From assembly GCA_905200945.1 (NCBI GenBank), contig CAJKMG010000006.1, positions 1-64,000 of the forward strand: 64,000 nt of DNA, written 5' to 3'. The position numbers were made by a program, and so were the translations under genes. This document shows positions 1 to 8,168 of the stretch, in pieces. Positions within the stretch are counted from its first letter, which is position 1; each line of letters begins with the position of its first letter. This DNA comes from an uncultured Akkermansia sp. GTDB taxonomy: Bacteria; Verrucomicrobiota; Verrucomicrobiia; Verrucomicrobiales; Akkermansiaceae. The notes under the pieces were generated by a model, which saw only the letters and a program-made list of their open reading frames with translations, made no database searches and was not told where the DNA came from.

Positions 1-246
1 GCTCATCTGCTGGATGCGGAATACGGCTACAATCCTGGAACGGAAGTGTCTTCCTCCATGGGGGAAGGAACGACTGAAGGAGATGCTGGGCAAACGGGGA
101 GGAAACCAATCCCTCTGGAAAAGGGCTGGCATCCCCTGATGGTGGAAACGGAAGGTTTTTCCGGACTTCCCACGCTTTTCTGGCAAAAGGAAGGCGGAAA
201 GAAAGAAGCTATTCCGAATAGTGCCCTTCACGCGGCGGTTCCTTAA
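1..246 (+). CDS. C-terminal end of a PA14-like domain protein (5' truncated by window edge)
   Basis: The frame is open from base 1 to a TAA at 244-246, so only the last 81 residues of a longer protein are visible. The stretch GWHPLMVE, then LPTLFWQ, GG and EAIP with a final AL resembles the end of PA14 beta-barrel domains, which typically finish with a Trp-Gln strand, a Gly-rich turn and 'IP...L'. PA14 domains sit in secreted carbohydrate-active and adhesive proteins, so an exported protein is likely, but the catalytic part, if any, lies outside the window. A second PA14-like protein is encoded at 44858-45472. It could also be another all-beta sugar-binding module. Confidence 0.6.
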   Translation, partial: AHLLDAEYGYNPGTEVSSSMGEGTTEGDAGQTGRKPIPLEKGWHPLMVETEGFSGLPTLFWQKEGGKKEAIPNSALHAAVP

Positions 247-291
247 ACGCATGGAACTGAAAACGGAGCGGACGTTTCCTCTTTCCGGTGG

Positions 292-1257
292 TTATTTGCC
301 TGCAGCCACCAGAACGAGAGCGCGCGGAAAATATCTCTTGAGAAACACGTAAACGCTCCGCGCCATCATGTAAACCGCAGGCACCAGGCACCACCACGCC
401 CAGGCAGGCCATGGGGAGGGGAAACAGCTCTCTGCGCCCATCAGGACTATCAGCACGAAAATGTGGGAACAATATACGAAAAAACTGCCGGACGCCCACA
501 GGGTCAGCCTTTCCGACCAGCCGGGGCTGACGGCTTTCACAATAATCCCGAAGCTGAGTAAGGACAGAACAATCAATCCGGAAAAAGAGCCGTCCGGAAT
601 CAGGAAAGTGTCCGCACAGCCTGCCCATATAAGGGCCGCAGAAGCTAAGAGAATAGAAACATGCACGGCAAGGGGCATTTTGCCCCAGCGGTTCAGACAA
701 CCCGGCGCGGCGGACGCCAGCATAACGCCGAGCGCAAAATCCCCGAACATGTACGGACTTGGCCACGCCAGGGAGTCATCCCACCGGTGCAGAAACAGGC
801 AGAACAGGCCAAAGGCGTAAAGGGCTGGACGGAAACGGGAGAGCAAAAACGCGGCCAGGGTAAAAATCATCAAATCTCTCAGAAACCACATCGGGGTAAG
901 CATGGGACATATTCCCAGCCCAAACACGGAAGCCAGCGTATCAGGGGCAAGAGGCATGCCCGCCGCCAGCCAATAGGCCGCACACCAGAAAAGATAAGGA
1001 CGCAGCAAAACCATCAGGCGGCGGGCCACCCACGTTCCTGCCCCCTGATCCCCAAGGCCGGAAGCGGAAAAATACCCCGCCAGCAGGAAAAACGTCGCCA
1101 GCGCCGGACCAATCAGCCATTGGTTGGGAGGAAACGCCATGGAAGGAACGTGCTGCATGATGACCACAAACGTCGCCAGCAGCCGAGCAATCTCCACCCA
1201 TGGCAAACGGGGGTGAATTTCTTTACCGGACGTGGGGGAGATGGTCATGACTGCCAC
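292..1257 (-). CDS. Membrane acyltransferase, acyltransferase 3 family
   Basis: This 321-residue polytopic protein probably transfers an acyl group, for example O-acetyl, to a cell-surface sugar. The N-terminus has the family pattern of acyltransferase 3 (OafA/YrhL-like) proteins: a first helix reading WVEIARLLATFVVIMQHV, then an FFLLAGYFSA segment, then RRLMVLLRPYLFW. The His in QHV matches the conserved helix-1 His. About ten hydrophobic segments follow. The length suits a stand-alone membrane domain with no SGNH partner. The start is uncertain between 1257 and the Met at 1248. The gene is convergent with the truncated PA14-like gene on its left and has no evident operon partner, so the substrate cannot be predicted. 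Confidence 0.8.
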   Translation of the reverse strand: MAVMTISPTSGKEIHPRLPWVEIARLLATFVVIMQHVPSMAFPPNQWLIGPALATFFLLAGYFSASGLGDQGAGTWVARRLMVLLRPYLFWCAAYWLAAGMPLAPDTLASVFGLGICPMLTPMWFLRDLMIFTLAAFLLSRFRPALYAFGLFCLFLHRWDDSLAWPSPYMFGDFALGVMLASAAPGCLNRWGKMPLAVHVSILLASAALIWAGCADTFLIPDGSFSGLIVLSLLSFGIIVKAVSPGWSERLTLWASGSFFVYCSHIFVLIVLMGAESCFPSPWPAWAWWCLVPAVYMMARSVYVFLKRYFPRALVLVAAGK

Positions 1258-1837
1258 ATTCTGGATGATTGTTCAGAAAAAGCACTACTTTTTATTGATG
1301 TTATAGACGAAAACCGCCTTATCAAACTCCGCAGGACTCATTGCGGAAAATATTTGGAAATGGATTAATTTAAGTATTTCCCCCCATATTTGCATTTATT
1401 GCTTATGGGCGAGATCATTTATTTCTGTACATATTCCGCATTCCGAGAGCAGATGATGTATCAAATACGTTTCTGCATTGATAAATGGCGAGATACATCT
1501 GTCATTTTAAATTCGCAAAGTTTCTTCATATAATTTATTCCATACATTCATGGTTTTATTTTCCGTTTATCCGGATTGACCACATATTGCGCGCTTCTGG
1601 ATGATTCTTCCATCGCAATTCCGTATAACGCAAAATAAAATTCATTATATCAGCCTGCGGCGCCACAGAAAAAATTCAACTCCCGCTTTTACATCAAAGC
1701 GTCACAAATCATTTATTTTTATGTTATGCTAAATAAAAAAGCAAAGTATTAATGTTGTCCCGGACAGCTGCGGGACAGCCATCAATGCCATATGCCGCGT
1801 ACGTTTCCCCTTCCCTCCCTGATGATTCGTAAAATCA
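1258..1837. other. A+T-rich intergenic region, 580 bp
   Basis: No convincing gene. The stretch is clearly richer in A+T than its surroundings and must contain the promoter of the acyltransferase on the minus strand. A 6-bp stem (GTCCCG/CGGGAC at 1757-1762 and 1771-1776) lies beyond the 3' end of the cytochrome maturation gene, with T-rich sequence about 16 bases further on, so it is at best a weak terminator. A 9-bp inverted repeat at 1819-1841 overlaps that gene's stop codon. Confidence 0.5.
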
Positions 1838-3646
1838 TCAGCGGCTCCTTTGGGGAATCAGGACTGAAGCCGCCGCAAGGACTTGAAGGCCCACAAAAAG
1901 GAAAAACCAGAACCAGCCACCTTCCACAAATCCGTAGGAGTGCAGGCCAATCCCCATGAGATTGACACCGAACCACCCCCAGGCCGCCACGATATTTCCA
2001 AGCGAGGCAAGAACGAGGAAGCCCTGATAGGAACAGACGTGTAAAAGGCGGGCATGAATGGCGCAGGAACACCAAAGGAGCGTCATTAACGCACCGTTTT
2101 CTTTAGGGTCCCATCCCCAGAACCGCCCCCAGCTCATGTCAGCCCAGATGCCGCCGAGCATTGTTCCCAGAAAACAGAAAAAGAGCGCCACGAGAAGGGT
2201 GCGACAGACTCCGCCAGCCCCGGCTTTCAGCCCCTTTTCACCCTGTCCGAAGAAACGGGCCATCAGATGATATGAGACTAAAAAACCGGCCAAAAAAACA
2301 CCTCCGTAGCCTATCATGATGGTCATTACGTGCATGGTGAGCCAGAAATTCGAATTAAGTACGGCACGCATCATGCCCATGGTATCGCCGCTGTAGGGCA
2401 GATTCATGGCTACCAGCAGCGAGAGAAGGCCGGAAGCGCAGGAGGCTGCGGCAACAGGAAGCTGACGGCGGAAGAGATAAAGCGTCCCGCCGAATGATGA
2501 GGCTACCACGCCCGCAAAGACGACTGAGGAATACAAATTGGTAACCGGGGGGCGCGATTGAATGTACATGCGGGCCGCAATGCCGAATAAATGCCATAAT
2601 ACCGCCATTCCCAGGAAGACCGCTGCAACATGCAGCAATGCTTTCCGCCTCCTGAAAAACAGGGAGGACACGAAACAAACCAACGACATGCCGTAGAGAA
2701 AAAATCCACCCAAAAAGGGTTCGAGAGCATTAATGAAATGCTCGAAATGCAGTTTGAAAGAATCCATGGGCAGAATGGACTCCAATTCCCCAGAAAGTTG
2801 ACGCAGAGTCTCTGCAGCGGTAGATTCATCTCCGGCGGCATAGGCATCGCAGGCTGCGGCATAAGCTTTCAGGGCTGTCTGCCCGACGGGACTGAGATTT
2901 TTTTCGAGCAGAGCAGCAGCCGGGGTCAGGAAACTTCCTCCATGAGGAATTACACGCAGGGCAATGTTCGGGTTCGTCTCTTCCACATGCACAAGAGCCG
3001 AGAGGAATTGAAAATAGTGATTGGCACGGGAGAGCCGGTCAAGAGAAGGGCGGCGTTTTTCACGTTCGGCAGATTCAAGCTCTGCTGAGGCTTCAGCCAT
3101 AGCTTCATGCCATGCGTCAAGCGTCCCCAAACAGCCCGATGTCCCCTCCAGGCGGAGAGCGAGCGCAACGCCGGCCTGCTCATAAACGGCAAGCGCGCCC
3201 AGTACGGCTTCCGCGGCATGGGCCTGAGGAGCGTTTCCTCGCAGGGAGCCACGCAGCAGGCCTGCCTTCTCAACAGCATCGGCATAGGAAAAATAACGGC
3301 CTCGTCCGCCAAGGAATTTGACCATATCCCTGTTATCCGAACGCAGAAAAGGTTCTCCGGCCATGTTTGCCGGGCAGGCGTTTAATGCCAGCAACCACTT
3401 CACCGGCCCGGTCCGAGAACCTTCAAGATTCACCGACGTGCGGCCGCTTGCCAATTTAAGGGAATCCGCCGCTGCACTTGAAACCGGCATCACTCGGCCA
3501 GCCTTCAGGCAGGGCAGCGCGCCGGGTGAGGGTATCCCTATGCCGTCAAATGAGGGGAAAGAATCTCCTATCCCCTGAAAAAGAGGCGATAACGCAATCG
3601 CAAGAGCAACAAAAAACGCCGTAAATAAAGTAGTTTTATACTGCAT
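1838..3646 (-). CDS. ccsA: Cytochrome c biogenesis protein, CcsA/ResC-like
   Basis: This is the membrane component of a System II cytochrome c synthase, which delivers haem to the outer face of the membrane and attaches it to CXXCH apoproteins. At about residues 500-515 it carries the haem-handling WWD-type motif (WGRFWGWDPKE). C-terminal transmembrane segments contain the His residues expected for the haem-binding core. The 602-residue length is greater than a minimal CcsA because of a roughly 300-residue N-terminal soluble region between the first helix and the membrane domain. ATG at 3646 is preferred to an upstream GTG. It overlaps the end of the ResB-like gene by 11 bp, so the two are translated together. 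Its likely local client is the di-heme protein at 9272-10930. Confidence 0.88.
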   Translation of the reverse strand: MQYKTTLFTAFFVALAIALSPLFQGIGDSFPSFDGIGIPSPGALPCLKAGRVMPVSSAAADSLKLASGRTSVNLEGSRTGPVKWLLALNACPANMAGEPFLRSDNRDMVKFLGGRGRYFSYADAVEKAGLLRGSLRGNAPQAHAAEAVLGALAVYEQAGVALALRLEGTSGCLGTLDAWHEAMAEASAELESAEREKRRPSLDRLSRANHYFQFLSALVHVEETNPNIALRVIPHGGSFLTPAAALLEKNLSPVGQTALKAYAAACDAYAAGDESTAAETLRQLSGELESILPMDSFKLHFEHFINALEPFLGGFFLYGMSLVCFVSSLFFRRRKALLHVAAVFLGMAVLWHLFGIAARMYIQSRPPVTNLYSSVVFAGVVASSFGGTLYLFRRQLPVAAASCASGLLSLLVAMNLPYSGDTMGMMRAVLNSNFWLTMHVMTIMIGYGGVFLAGFLVSYHLMARFFGQGEKGLKAGAGGVCRTLLVALFFCFLGTMLGGIWADMSWGRFWGWDPKENGALMTLLWCSCAIHARLLHVCSYQGFLVLASLGNIVAAWGWFGVNLMGIGLHSYGFVEGGWFWFFLFVGLQVLAAASVLIPQRSR

Positions 3647-4370
3647 GTTTTTTTCGGGCACGCAGGGTTGGGAGAAAAATCAGCAGCATGCCCGCAAATA
3701 CGCCGGGCACCGATATCCACGGAAAAAAGCGCACCGGATTGCGTACGGCTGCAATCACGCTCGTGCGGCCCTCATTGGCGTAACTGCTCTGGTAAAAAAT
3801 CCAGCCTCCAAAGGTGACGGGGGCATTCATGCGGATAACCGTTTCCGTGCTTTCCCCGCCGCGCATGAAGCAAACCTCGCTCGAAAAGCTGCTGGGGATA
3901 TCGCTTCCCGTCCATGTCCGGGCATCAAATTTTTTCAGCTCTACTGAAAAACCAAGGGGAATGTTTTTCCTCCCATTCCCTTCGCCTACCAGTACTTCGT
4001 GTGAGACCTCTCCTGCATCCAGGACGAGTATTCCCTCCGTACGCAGAAAATACTGCAACGCTCCCGCCAGAATCAGCACTATCAGAAAGGCATGCGTGAG
4101 GATCACGCCCACGCCACGCAGTGTGAAGCGCGCACGCCGGAAAACAGACGCCGAAATATTCAATACGGCCAATGCCCCTACGCCGGCGCCGCCAATCAGA
4201 GGAATCATTCCGAAGGAAAGGCAGCCCCAGCTTTCAAAATACCTGGCCTGCACGGCGGAAACACCTATCAACCGCGCCTCAAGAGTGCCGAGAAAAATGA
4301 GCAGCACGGCGTAGGCCATCAGCGCACACGCAAGACGGGGAGATGCCATCCACTGCAAAATTTTCTTCAT
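3636..4370 (-). CDS. resB: Cytochrome c biogenesis protein, ResB/Ccs1-like
   Basis: This is the ResB (Ccs1) partner of the CcsA-type protein that follows it. It is a membrane protein with a periplasmic beta-rich domain that presents apocytochrome for haem attachment. The 244-residue protein has an N-terminal hydrophobic helix, two further helices, a soluble segment (SVELKKFDARTW, then APVTFGGWIFYQSSY, typical of ResB) and a C-terminal helix. It is shorter than many ResB proteins. ATG 4370 is chosen because a terminator hairpin (4386-4446) occupies what would be the N-terminus of the longer reading frame starting at 4433, and an AGG element lies about 10 bases upstream. Confidence 0.85.
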   Translation of the reverse strand: MKKILQWMASPRLACALMAYAVLLIFLGTLEARLIGVSAVQARYFESWGCLSFGMIPLIGGAGVGALAVLNISASVFRRARFTLRGVGVILTHAFLIVLILAGALQYFLRTEGILVLDAGEVSHEVLVGEGNGRKNIPLGFSVELKKFDARTWTGSDIPSSFSSEVCFMRGGESTETVIRMNAPVTFGGWIFYQSSYANEGRTSVIAAVRNPVRFFPWISVPGVFAGMLLIFLPTLRARKKHAV

Positions 4371-4385
4371 CAGCAGGACCTGAAT

Positions 4386-4446
4386 GAAAAAGGGCCGCAC
4401 GCCTCTGCTGCTCCAGCCGGGAAACGGAAGCATAGGTCGTGCGGCC
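4386..4446 (-). terminator. Rho-independent-type terminator after the siderophore-binding protein gene
   Basis: On the minus strand a perfect 9-bp stem, GGCCGCACG (4438-4446) with CGTGCGGCC (4393-4401), encloses a loop of about 36 bases and is followed at once by CTTTTTC. It lies between the binding-protein gene and resB. It could end the iron-uptake transcript or act as an attenuator that lets some transcripts continue into resB-ccsA. The long loop lowers confidence. Confidence 0.65.
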
Positions 4447-4474
4447 TGTTTTGTGACGAATAAAGGCGGAATAA

Positions 4475-5398
4475 TTATTTTTTATCCGTAAAGGCGGCTT
4501 CCACTTCAGCGATCATCTTGTTCAGAGAAATGATGCCGCCGCCGGAAAGATACCATACTTGTGGGTCAAGCAGGATGATGGCGCCGTTTTTAGCCGCCTT
4601 CGTTTTATTCACAAGCACATTGTTGAGCACATTCGGGTTTTTGGCCGAGCGGCCGATAGCCACCGAACGGTCCACCACAAAGATGATATCGGGGTTGAGC
4701 ATGGCGATGTATTCATAGGCCACCTGCTGCCCATGAACCCCCACCTTGATATTTTTATCGGCCTGGGCCACCCCCAGGGCATCGTGCACCAATCCGAAAC
4801 GGGAACCCGAACCATAAGCGCTTACCTTGCCGTCGTTCGTGAGGAGAACGAGAGCTTTCTTGCCGCTGGCCTGGGCCTTTTCCTTCGTACGGTTTACGGC
4901 TTCATCAATGTTTTTGACGGCTTCGGCAGCCTTTTCAGGAACGCCGAACACATCACCCAGAAGCCTGATGTTTTTCTTGGCTTCTCCCAACTGGTCCTTA
5001 GCCAGAATATCGACCAGATACACAGGGGCAATGGAAGAAAGTTTTTGATAATAATCCTGCTGACGTCCTGAAATAATAATCAAGTCCGGCTTGAACGCAT
5101 TGATGGTTTCAATATTGAATTCCTTAATCGTTCCAAGGTCCGTATATTGTTCTCCGGAAAATCGGGAAAGGTAAGGAGGAAGGAATTTTTTTGGTAAAGC
5201 CAGCGCGGGCGTGACGCCCAGTTCACCGATGGTCTCAAGCGAACCGTAGTCCAGCACGGCGACGCGTTTCGGATTGACCGGAAGCTCGACCTTGCCCAGC
5301 GAGTGCGTGGCGGTAATCGTTTTGGCTTCATCTGCGGCGGCCATGGAAAGCCCGGGCAGAATCAATGCGGCCAGAAATGCGGTGATTGTTGTTCTCAT
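4475..5398 (-). CDS. Iron-siderophore ABC transporter, periplasmic binding protein (FatB/YclQ/CeuE type)
   Basis: This 307-residue substrate-binding protein of the iron-siderophore class (two-lobed helical-backbone fold) should capture a ferric chelate in the periplasm. A cleavable signal peptide ends near LSMAAADE and has no lipobox Cys, as expected for a soluble Gram-negative periplasmic protein. Family features include NPKRVAVLDYGSLETI near residue 43, FNIETINAFKPDLIIISGRQ and AYEYIAMLNPDIIFVVDR. This set resembles the FatB/YclQ/CeuE group, which binds catecholate siderophores such as petrobactin or its 3,4-dihydroxybenzoate units. It is the last gene of the transporter set and is followed by a hairpin terminator. 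The ligand is inferred from family resemblance only. Confidence 0.9.
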   Translation of the reverse strand: MRTTITAFLAALILPGLSMAAADEAKTITATHSLGKVELPVNPKRVAVLDYGSLETIGELGVTPALALPKKFLPPYLSRFSGEQYTDLGTIKEFNIETINAFKPDLIIISGRQQDYYQKLSSIAPVYLVDILAKDQLGEAKKNIRLLGDVFGVPEKAAEAVKNIDEAVNRTKEKAQASGKKALVLLTNDGKVSAYGSGSRFGLVHDALGVAQADKNIKVGVHGQQVAYEYIAMLNPDIIFVVDRSVAIGRSAKNPNVLNNVLVNKTKAAKNGAIILLDPQVWYLSGGGIISLNKMIAEVEAAFTDKK

Positions 5399-5440
5399 AT
5401 TGTTTGTTATTGCTTGTTGTTTTGGGAATTTAAGGAAATT

Positions 5441-6199
5441 TTATTCATAGTATACGCAGATTTTTTTATCGCCATAGGGCTCTATGGCGATATCCATACC
5501 GTAGATATCGCGCAGCACATCTGTCCGGATGATATCTTCCGTCGGCCCTTGATGGCACAGGATTCCGTTCCTGAATGCCACCACGTAATCCGCATAGAAG
5601 GAGACAAAGTTAATATCGTGAATTACGATGCAGATCGTCTTGCCCTGCTCCCGCACCAGGGAACGCAGCAGTTTCATAATGCGCGCCGCACGGTGCATAT
5701 CAAGGTTGTTCAAAGGTTCATCGAGAAAGATGTATTTCGTATCCTGTGCGATAGCCATGGCAATATAGGCCATCTGCCTTTGCCCGCCCGAAAGCTCATC
5801 AAGGTAGCAATGGCGCAAATCAGTAATCTCGGTGAGGTTCAGAGCCTTTTCGATTTGCTGAAAATCCTGCTCTTCCAGACGGCCGCGGGAATGAGGGAAA
5901 CGTCCGAAGCGAACCAGTTCCTCGACCGTGAGCCGCGCCGGAGTATGGAGGGTTTGTCCGAGGATGGTGAGGGTTTTGGCAAGCTCCCGGGAATCCCATT
6001 TCCTGAGTTCCCTGCCATCAATGGATACAGAGCCTTCGGTGGGTTCCAGAAGGCGGCTGATAATGTTGAGCATCGTGCTCTTTCCGGCGCCATTGCTGCC
6101 GATAAAGGCCACCATCCGGTCAGAGGGAAGCCTCGTACTGACGTGCCTGAGCACGAAAGTTTCACGGTATTTTTTGGAAATGTCTCGTATCTCAATCAT
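5441..6199 (-). CDS. Iron-siderophore ABC transporter, ATP-binding protein (FecE/YclP type)
   Basis: This is the cytoplasmic ATPase that powers the importer formed with the two permeases just upstream. The 252-residue protein has every ABC signature: Walker A GSNGAGKST near residue 34, Q-loop, signature LSGGQRQ, Walker B YIFLDEPLNNLD, and an H-loop His in VIHDINF. Length and motifs fit the FecE/YclP/FatE group. Its ATG overlaps the stop of the preceding permease by 4 bp (ATGA), which implies coupled translation. A 42-bp gap separates it from the binding-protein gene. Confidence 0.93.
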   Translation of the reverse strand: MIEIRDISKKYRETFVLRHVSTRLPSDRMVAFIGSNGAGKSTMLNIISRLLEPTEGSVSIDGRELRKWDSRELAKTLTILGQTLHTPARLTVEELVRFGRFPHSRGRLEEQDFQQIEKALNLTEITDLRHCYLDELSGGQRQMAYIAMAIAQDTKYIFLDEPLNNLDMHRAARIMKLLRSLVREQGKTICIVIHDINFVSFYADYVVAFRNGILCHQGPTEDIIRTDVLRDIYGMDIAIEPYGDKKICVYYE

Positions 6200-7206
6200 A
6201 TACGTTTAATTTTCATGATCAGGTAGATAAAGTAAACCCCGCCAACGAAATTGATGATTACGCTCAGGGGCACGGAGAAGTTGAGCCACCGTTCGGTAAG
6301 CAGCATGCCGGATGTCAATGCGGATACTCCCACGAGAGCCGTGCCGGGCATGAGGACAATGTGGCGGTAGGTCGGGAAGATGAAGCGGGCAATGCTCACG
6401 ATGAGAATGCCCAGGAAAGTCACCGGACCTACGAGCACCGTTGAGGCCGAAGCCAGAATAGAGACAATCATCAGGGAGCGCAGCACCACCCATTTGTAGT
6501 TCACGCCCAGCGTAATGGCCGTGGAACGGCCCAGCGTGAGCACGTCGAGTTTCCTGAGGTCGCAAACCAGCCAGATTGCCGATGCGGCGATTACAAGCCC
6601 CGCCGTCAGCAGCAGTTCTTCATTGATGCGGTTGAAGCTGGCGAACAGGCGCCCCTCAAGTATGGCAAATTCGCTCGGATCTATCAGCACCTGCATGAAG
6701 TTCGACAAGCCGCCGAAGGTTATGCCGAAGATCATGCCCACCAACACCACAAAATAAATATTGCCGCCATTTTGTCCACGGAACATGTAGAAAAAAATAC
6801 CCGTAGATACGCAGACCATCAGCAGCAGGGCACCCATGAAATAAAGCGGGCTCTGCATGGTCGTCAACTGTGTGCTGCCCACGAAGTAAAGCACGAGCGT
6901 CTGCAGTAATACGTAGAGGTTATCCAGCCCCATCACGCTGGGCGTGAGAATATAGTTGGTTGTAATCGTCTGGAAGACGACTGAAGACAGCCCCACGGCC
7001 GTGCCTACCAGCACCAGCGCGATAACGATGGGAATGCGGCGGGCCATGTTAAAATCCCATGTTTCGGGGGTCATCCCCTGAAAGACATACACGAGCGCCA
7101 GCCCCACGCAGAGCAACCCCAGAATCAGGAAAGCCGGGAACGCGCGATGCCGGACGGCAGCATTACGGAAAGCATTATCTTTTTGATGTGGAATGGAATC
7201 AGGCAT
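6196..7206 (-). CDS. Iron-siderophore ABC transporter, permease 2 (FatC/YclO type)
   Basis: This is one of two FecCD-family permeases that form the inner-membrane channel. The protein has 336 residues with about nine hydrophobic helices. Family marks include RRIPIVIALVLVGTAVGLSSVVFQ near the N-terminus and the late GPVTFLGILIVSIARF segment that contacts the ATPase. ATG at 7206 is preferred to longer frames because the next Met upstream would lie deep inside the preceding gene. It overlaps the 3' end of the first permease by 8 bp and in turn overlaps the ATPase gene by 4 bp. Confidence 0.9.
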   Translation of the reverse strand: MPDSIPHQKDNAFRNAAVRHRAFPAFLILGLLCVGLALVYVFQGMTPETWDFNMARRIPIVIALVLVGTAVGLSSVVFQTITTNYILTPSVMGLDNLYVLLQTLVLYFVGSTQLTTMQSPLYFMGALLLMVCVSTGIFFYMFRGQNGGNIYFVVLVGMIFGITFGGLSNFMQVLIDPSEFAILEGRLFASFNRINEELLLTAGLVIAASAIWLVCDLRKLDVLTLGRSTAITLGVNYKWVVLRSLMIVSILASASTVLVGPVTFLGILIVSIARFIFPTYRHIVLMPGTALVGVSALTSGMLLTERWLNFSVPLSVIINFVGGVYFIYLIMKIKRI

Positions 7207-8164
7207 ACGTTTTTCTATGGAAGAGCATGGCCAGGAATACAACGCCGCCGACAACGCTCAGGATAACGCCGATGGGGATTTCGTAAGGGGCGATGATCAT
7301 GCGCCCTGCCACGTCGCAGATGAGAACGAGCATGGCTCCCAGCCACGCCGTATCAAACAAGATTTTTTTCACGGCATCCCCCCGGAAAATGCTCACGATA
7401 TTGGGCACGATCAATCCGATGAAGGGAAGATATCCCACCTCTACAATCGTGATTGAACTGATGATGGATACAATCACCAACCCCATGCGCATAATGCTCG
7501 CGTGGTTCAGCCCCAACGCCACCGCGGCATCGCGCCCCATGCCGACAATCGTAAAGAGATCGGCGTAAACATAGGCCAGCAGCATCAACGGGATGCTGGC
7601 ATAGAGCAATTCATAATTACCCTCAATGACAAGAGAGAAACTTCCTTGAAGCCATGAGGCCATATTCTGTACAATATCAAACTGATAGGCATAAAAGACG
7701 GCTCCGGCATTCACCACGCCGCCCAGCATGATGCCTATCAGGGGCACCAGAATGACATTCTGATGCCGCACGCGAGCAATCACCGCCAGAAAACATGAGG
7801 TGCCGATCAGAGAAATCACAAAGGCGGATCCCACGCGCCAAATGGGCGAAACTCCGGGCAGATAAAGGATGGCGATCATTACCCCAAAGCGGCACCACTC
7901 CATCGTGCCTGCCGTAGTCGGCGACACGAAGCGGTTATTGGTGATGCGCTGCATGATCAAGCCGCTGATGGCCAGGCTGCTGCCTACCACGAGAATGCTG
8001 CAAAGGCGCGGGATGCGGCTTTGCAGCATGATTTCCCACCAGAATTGCAGCTGCTCGCCATCCATGTGCCACAGGTCGGACAAGGATACTTGAGCTGCCC
8101 CGATAAAGAGCGAATAAAAGGCGAGGCCGAGCAGAAAGCTCCACTGAATGATTCTTAACACCAT
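7199..8164 (-). CDS. Iron-siderophore ABC transporter, permease 1 (FatD/YclN type)
   Basis: This is the first FecCD-type permease of the importer, 321 residues and highly hydrophobic. It shows the family signature SRIPRLCSILVVGSSLAISGLIMQ early and VGYLPFIGLIVPNIV with a GRMIIAPYEIPIGVILSVVGG segment late. Two distinct permease genes, rather than one homodimerising permease, is the arrangement of the FatDC/YclNO petrobactin-type systems. It starts 4 bp after the chorismatase/RidA-like gene and overlaps the second permease, so the genes clearly form one transcription unit. Confidence 0.9.
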   Translation of the reverse strand: MVLRIIQWSFLLGLAFYSLFIGAAQVSLSDLWHMDGEQLQFWWEIMLQSRIPRLCSILVVGSSLAISGLIMQRITNNRFVSPTTAGTMEWCRFGVMIAILYLPGVSPIWRVGSAFVISLIGTSCFLAVIARVRHQNVILVPLIGIMLGGVVNAGAVFYAYQFDIVQNMASWLQGSFSLVIEGNYELLYASIPLMLLAYVYADLFTIVGMGRDAAVALGLNHASIMRMGLVIVSIISSITIVEVGYLPFIGLIVPNIVSIFRGDAVKKILFDTAWLGAMLVLICDVAGRMIIAPYEIPIGVILSVVGGVVFLAMLFHRKTYA

Positions 8165-8168
8165 TTTC

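Noticed and set aside
1819..1841. Hairpin at the end of the ccsA-like gene as a terminator
   Set aside because: The 9-bp stem overlaps the stop codon and is followed by a purine-rich, T-free stretch on the minus strand.
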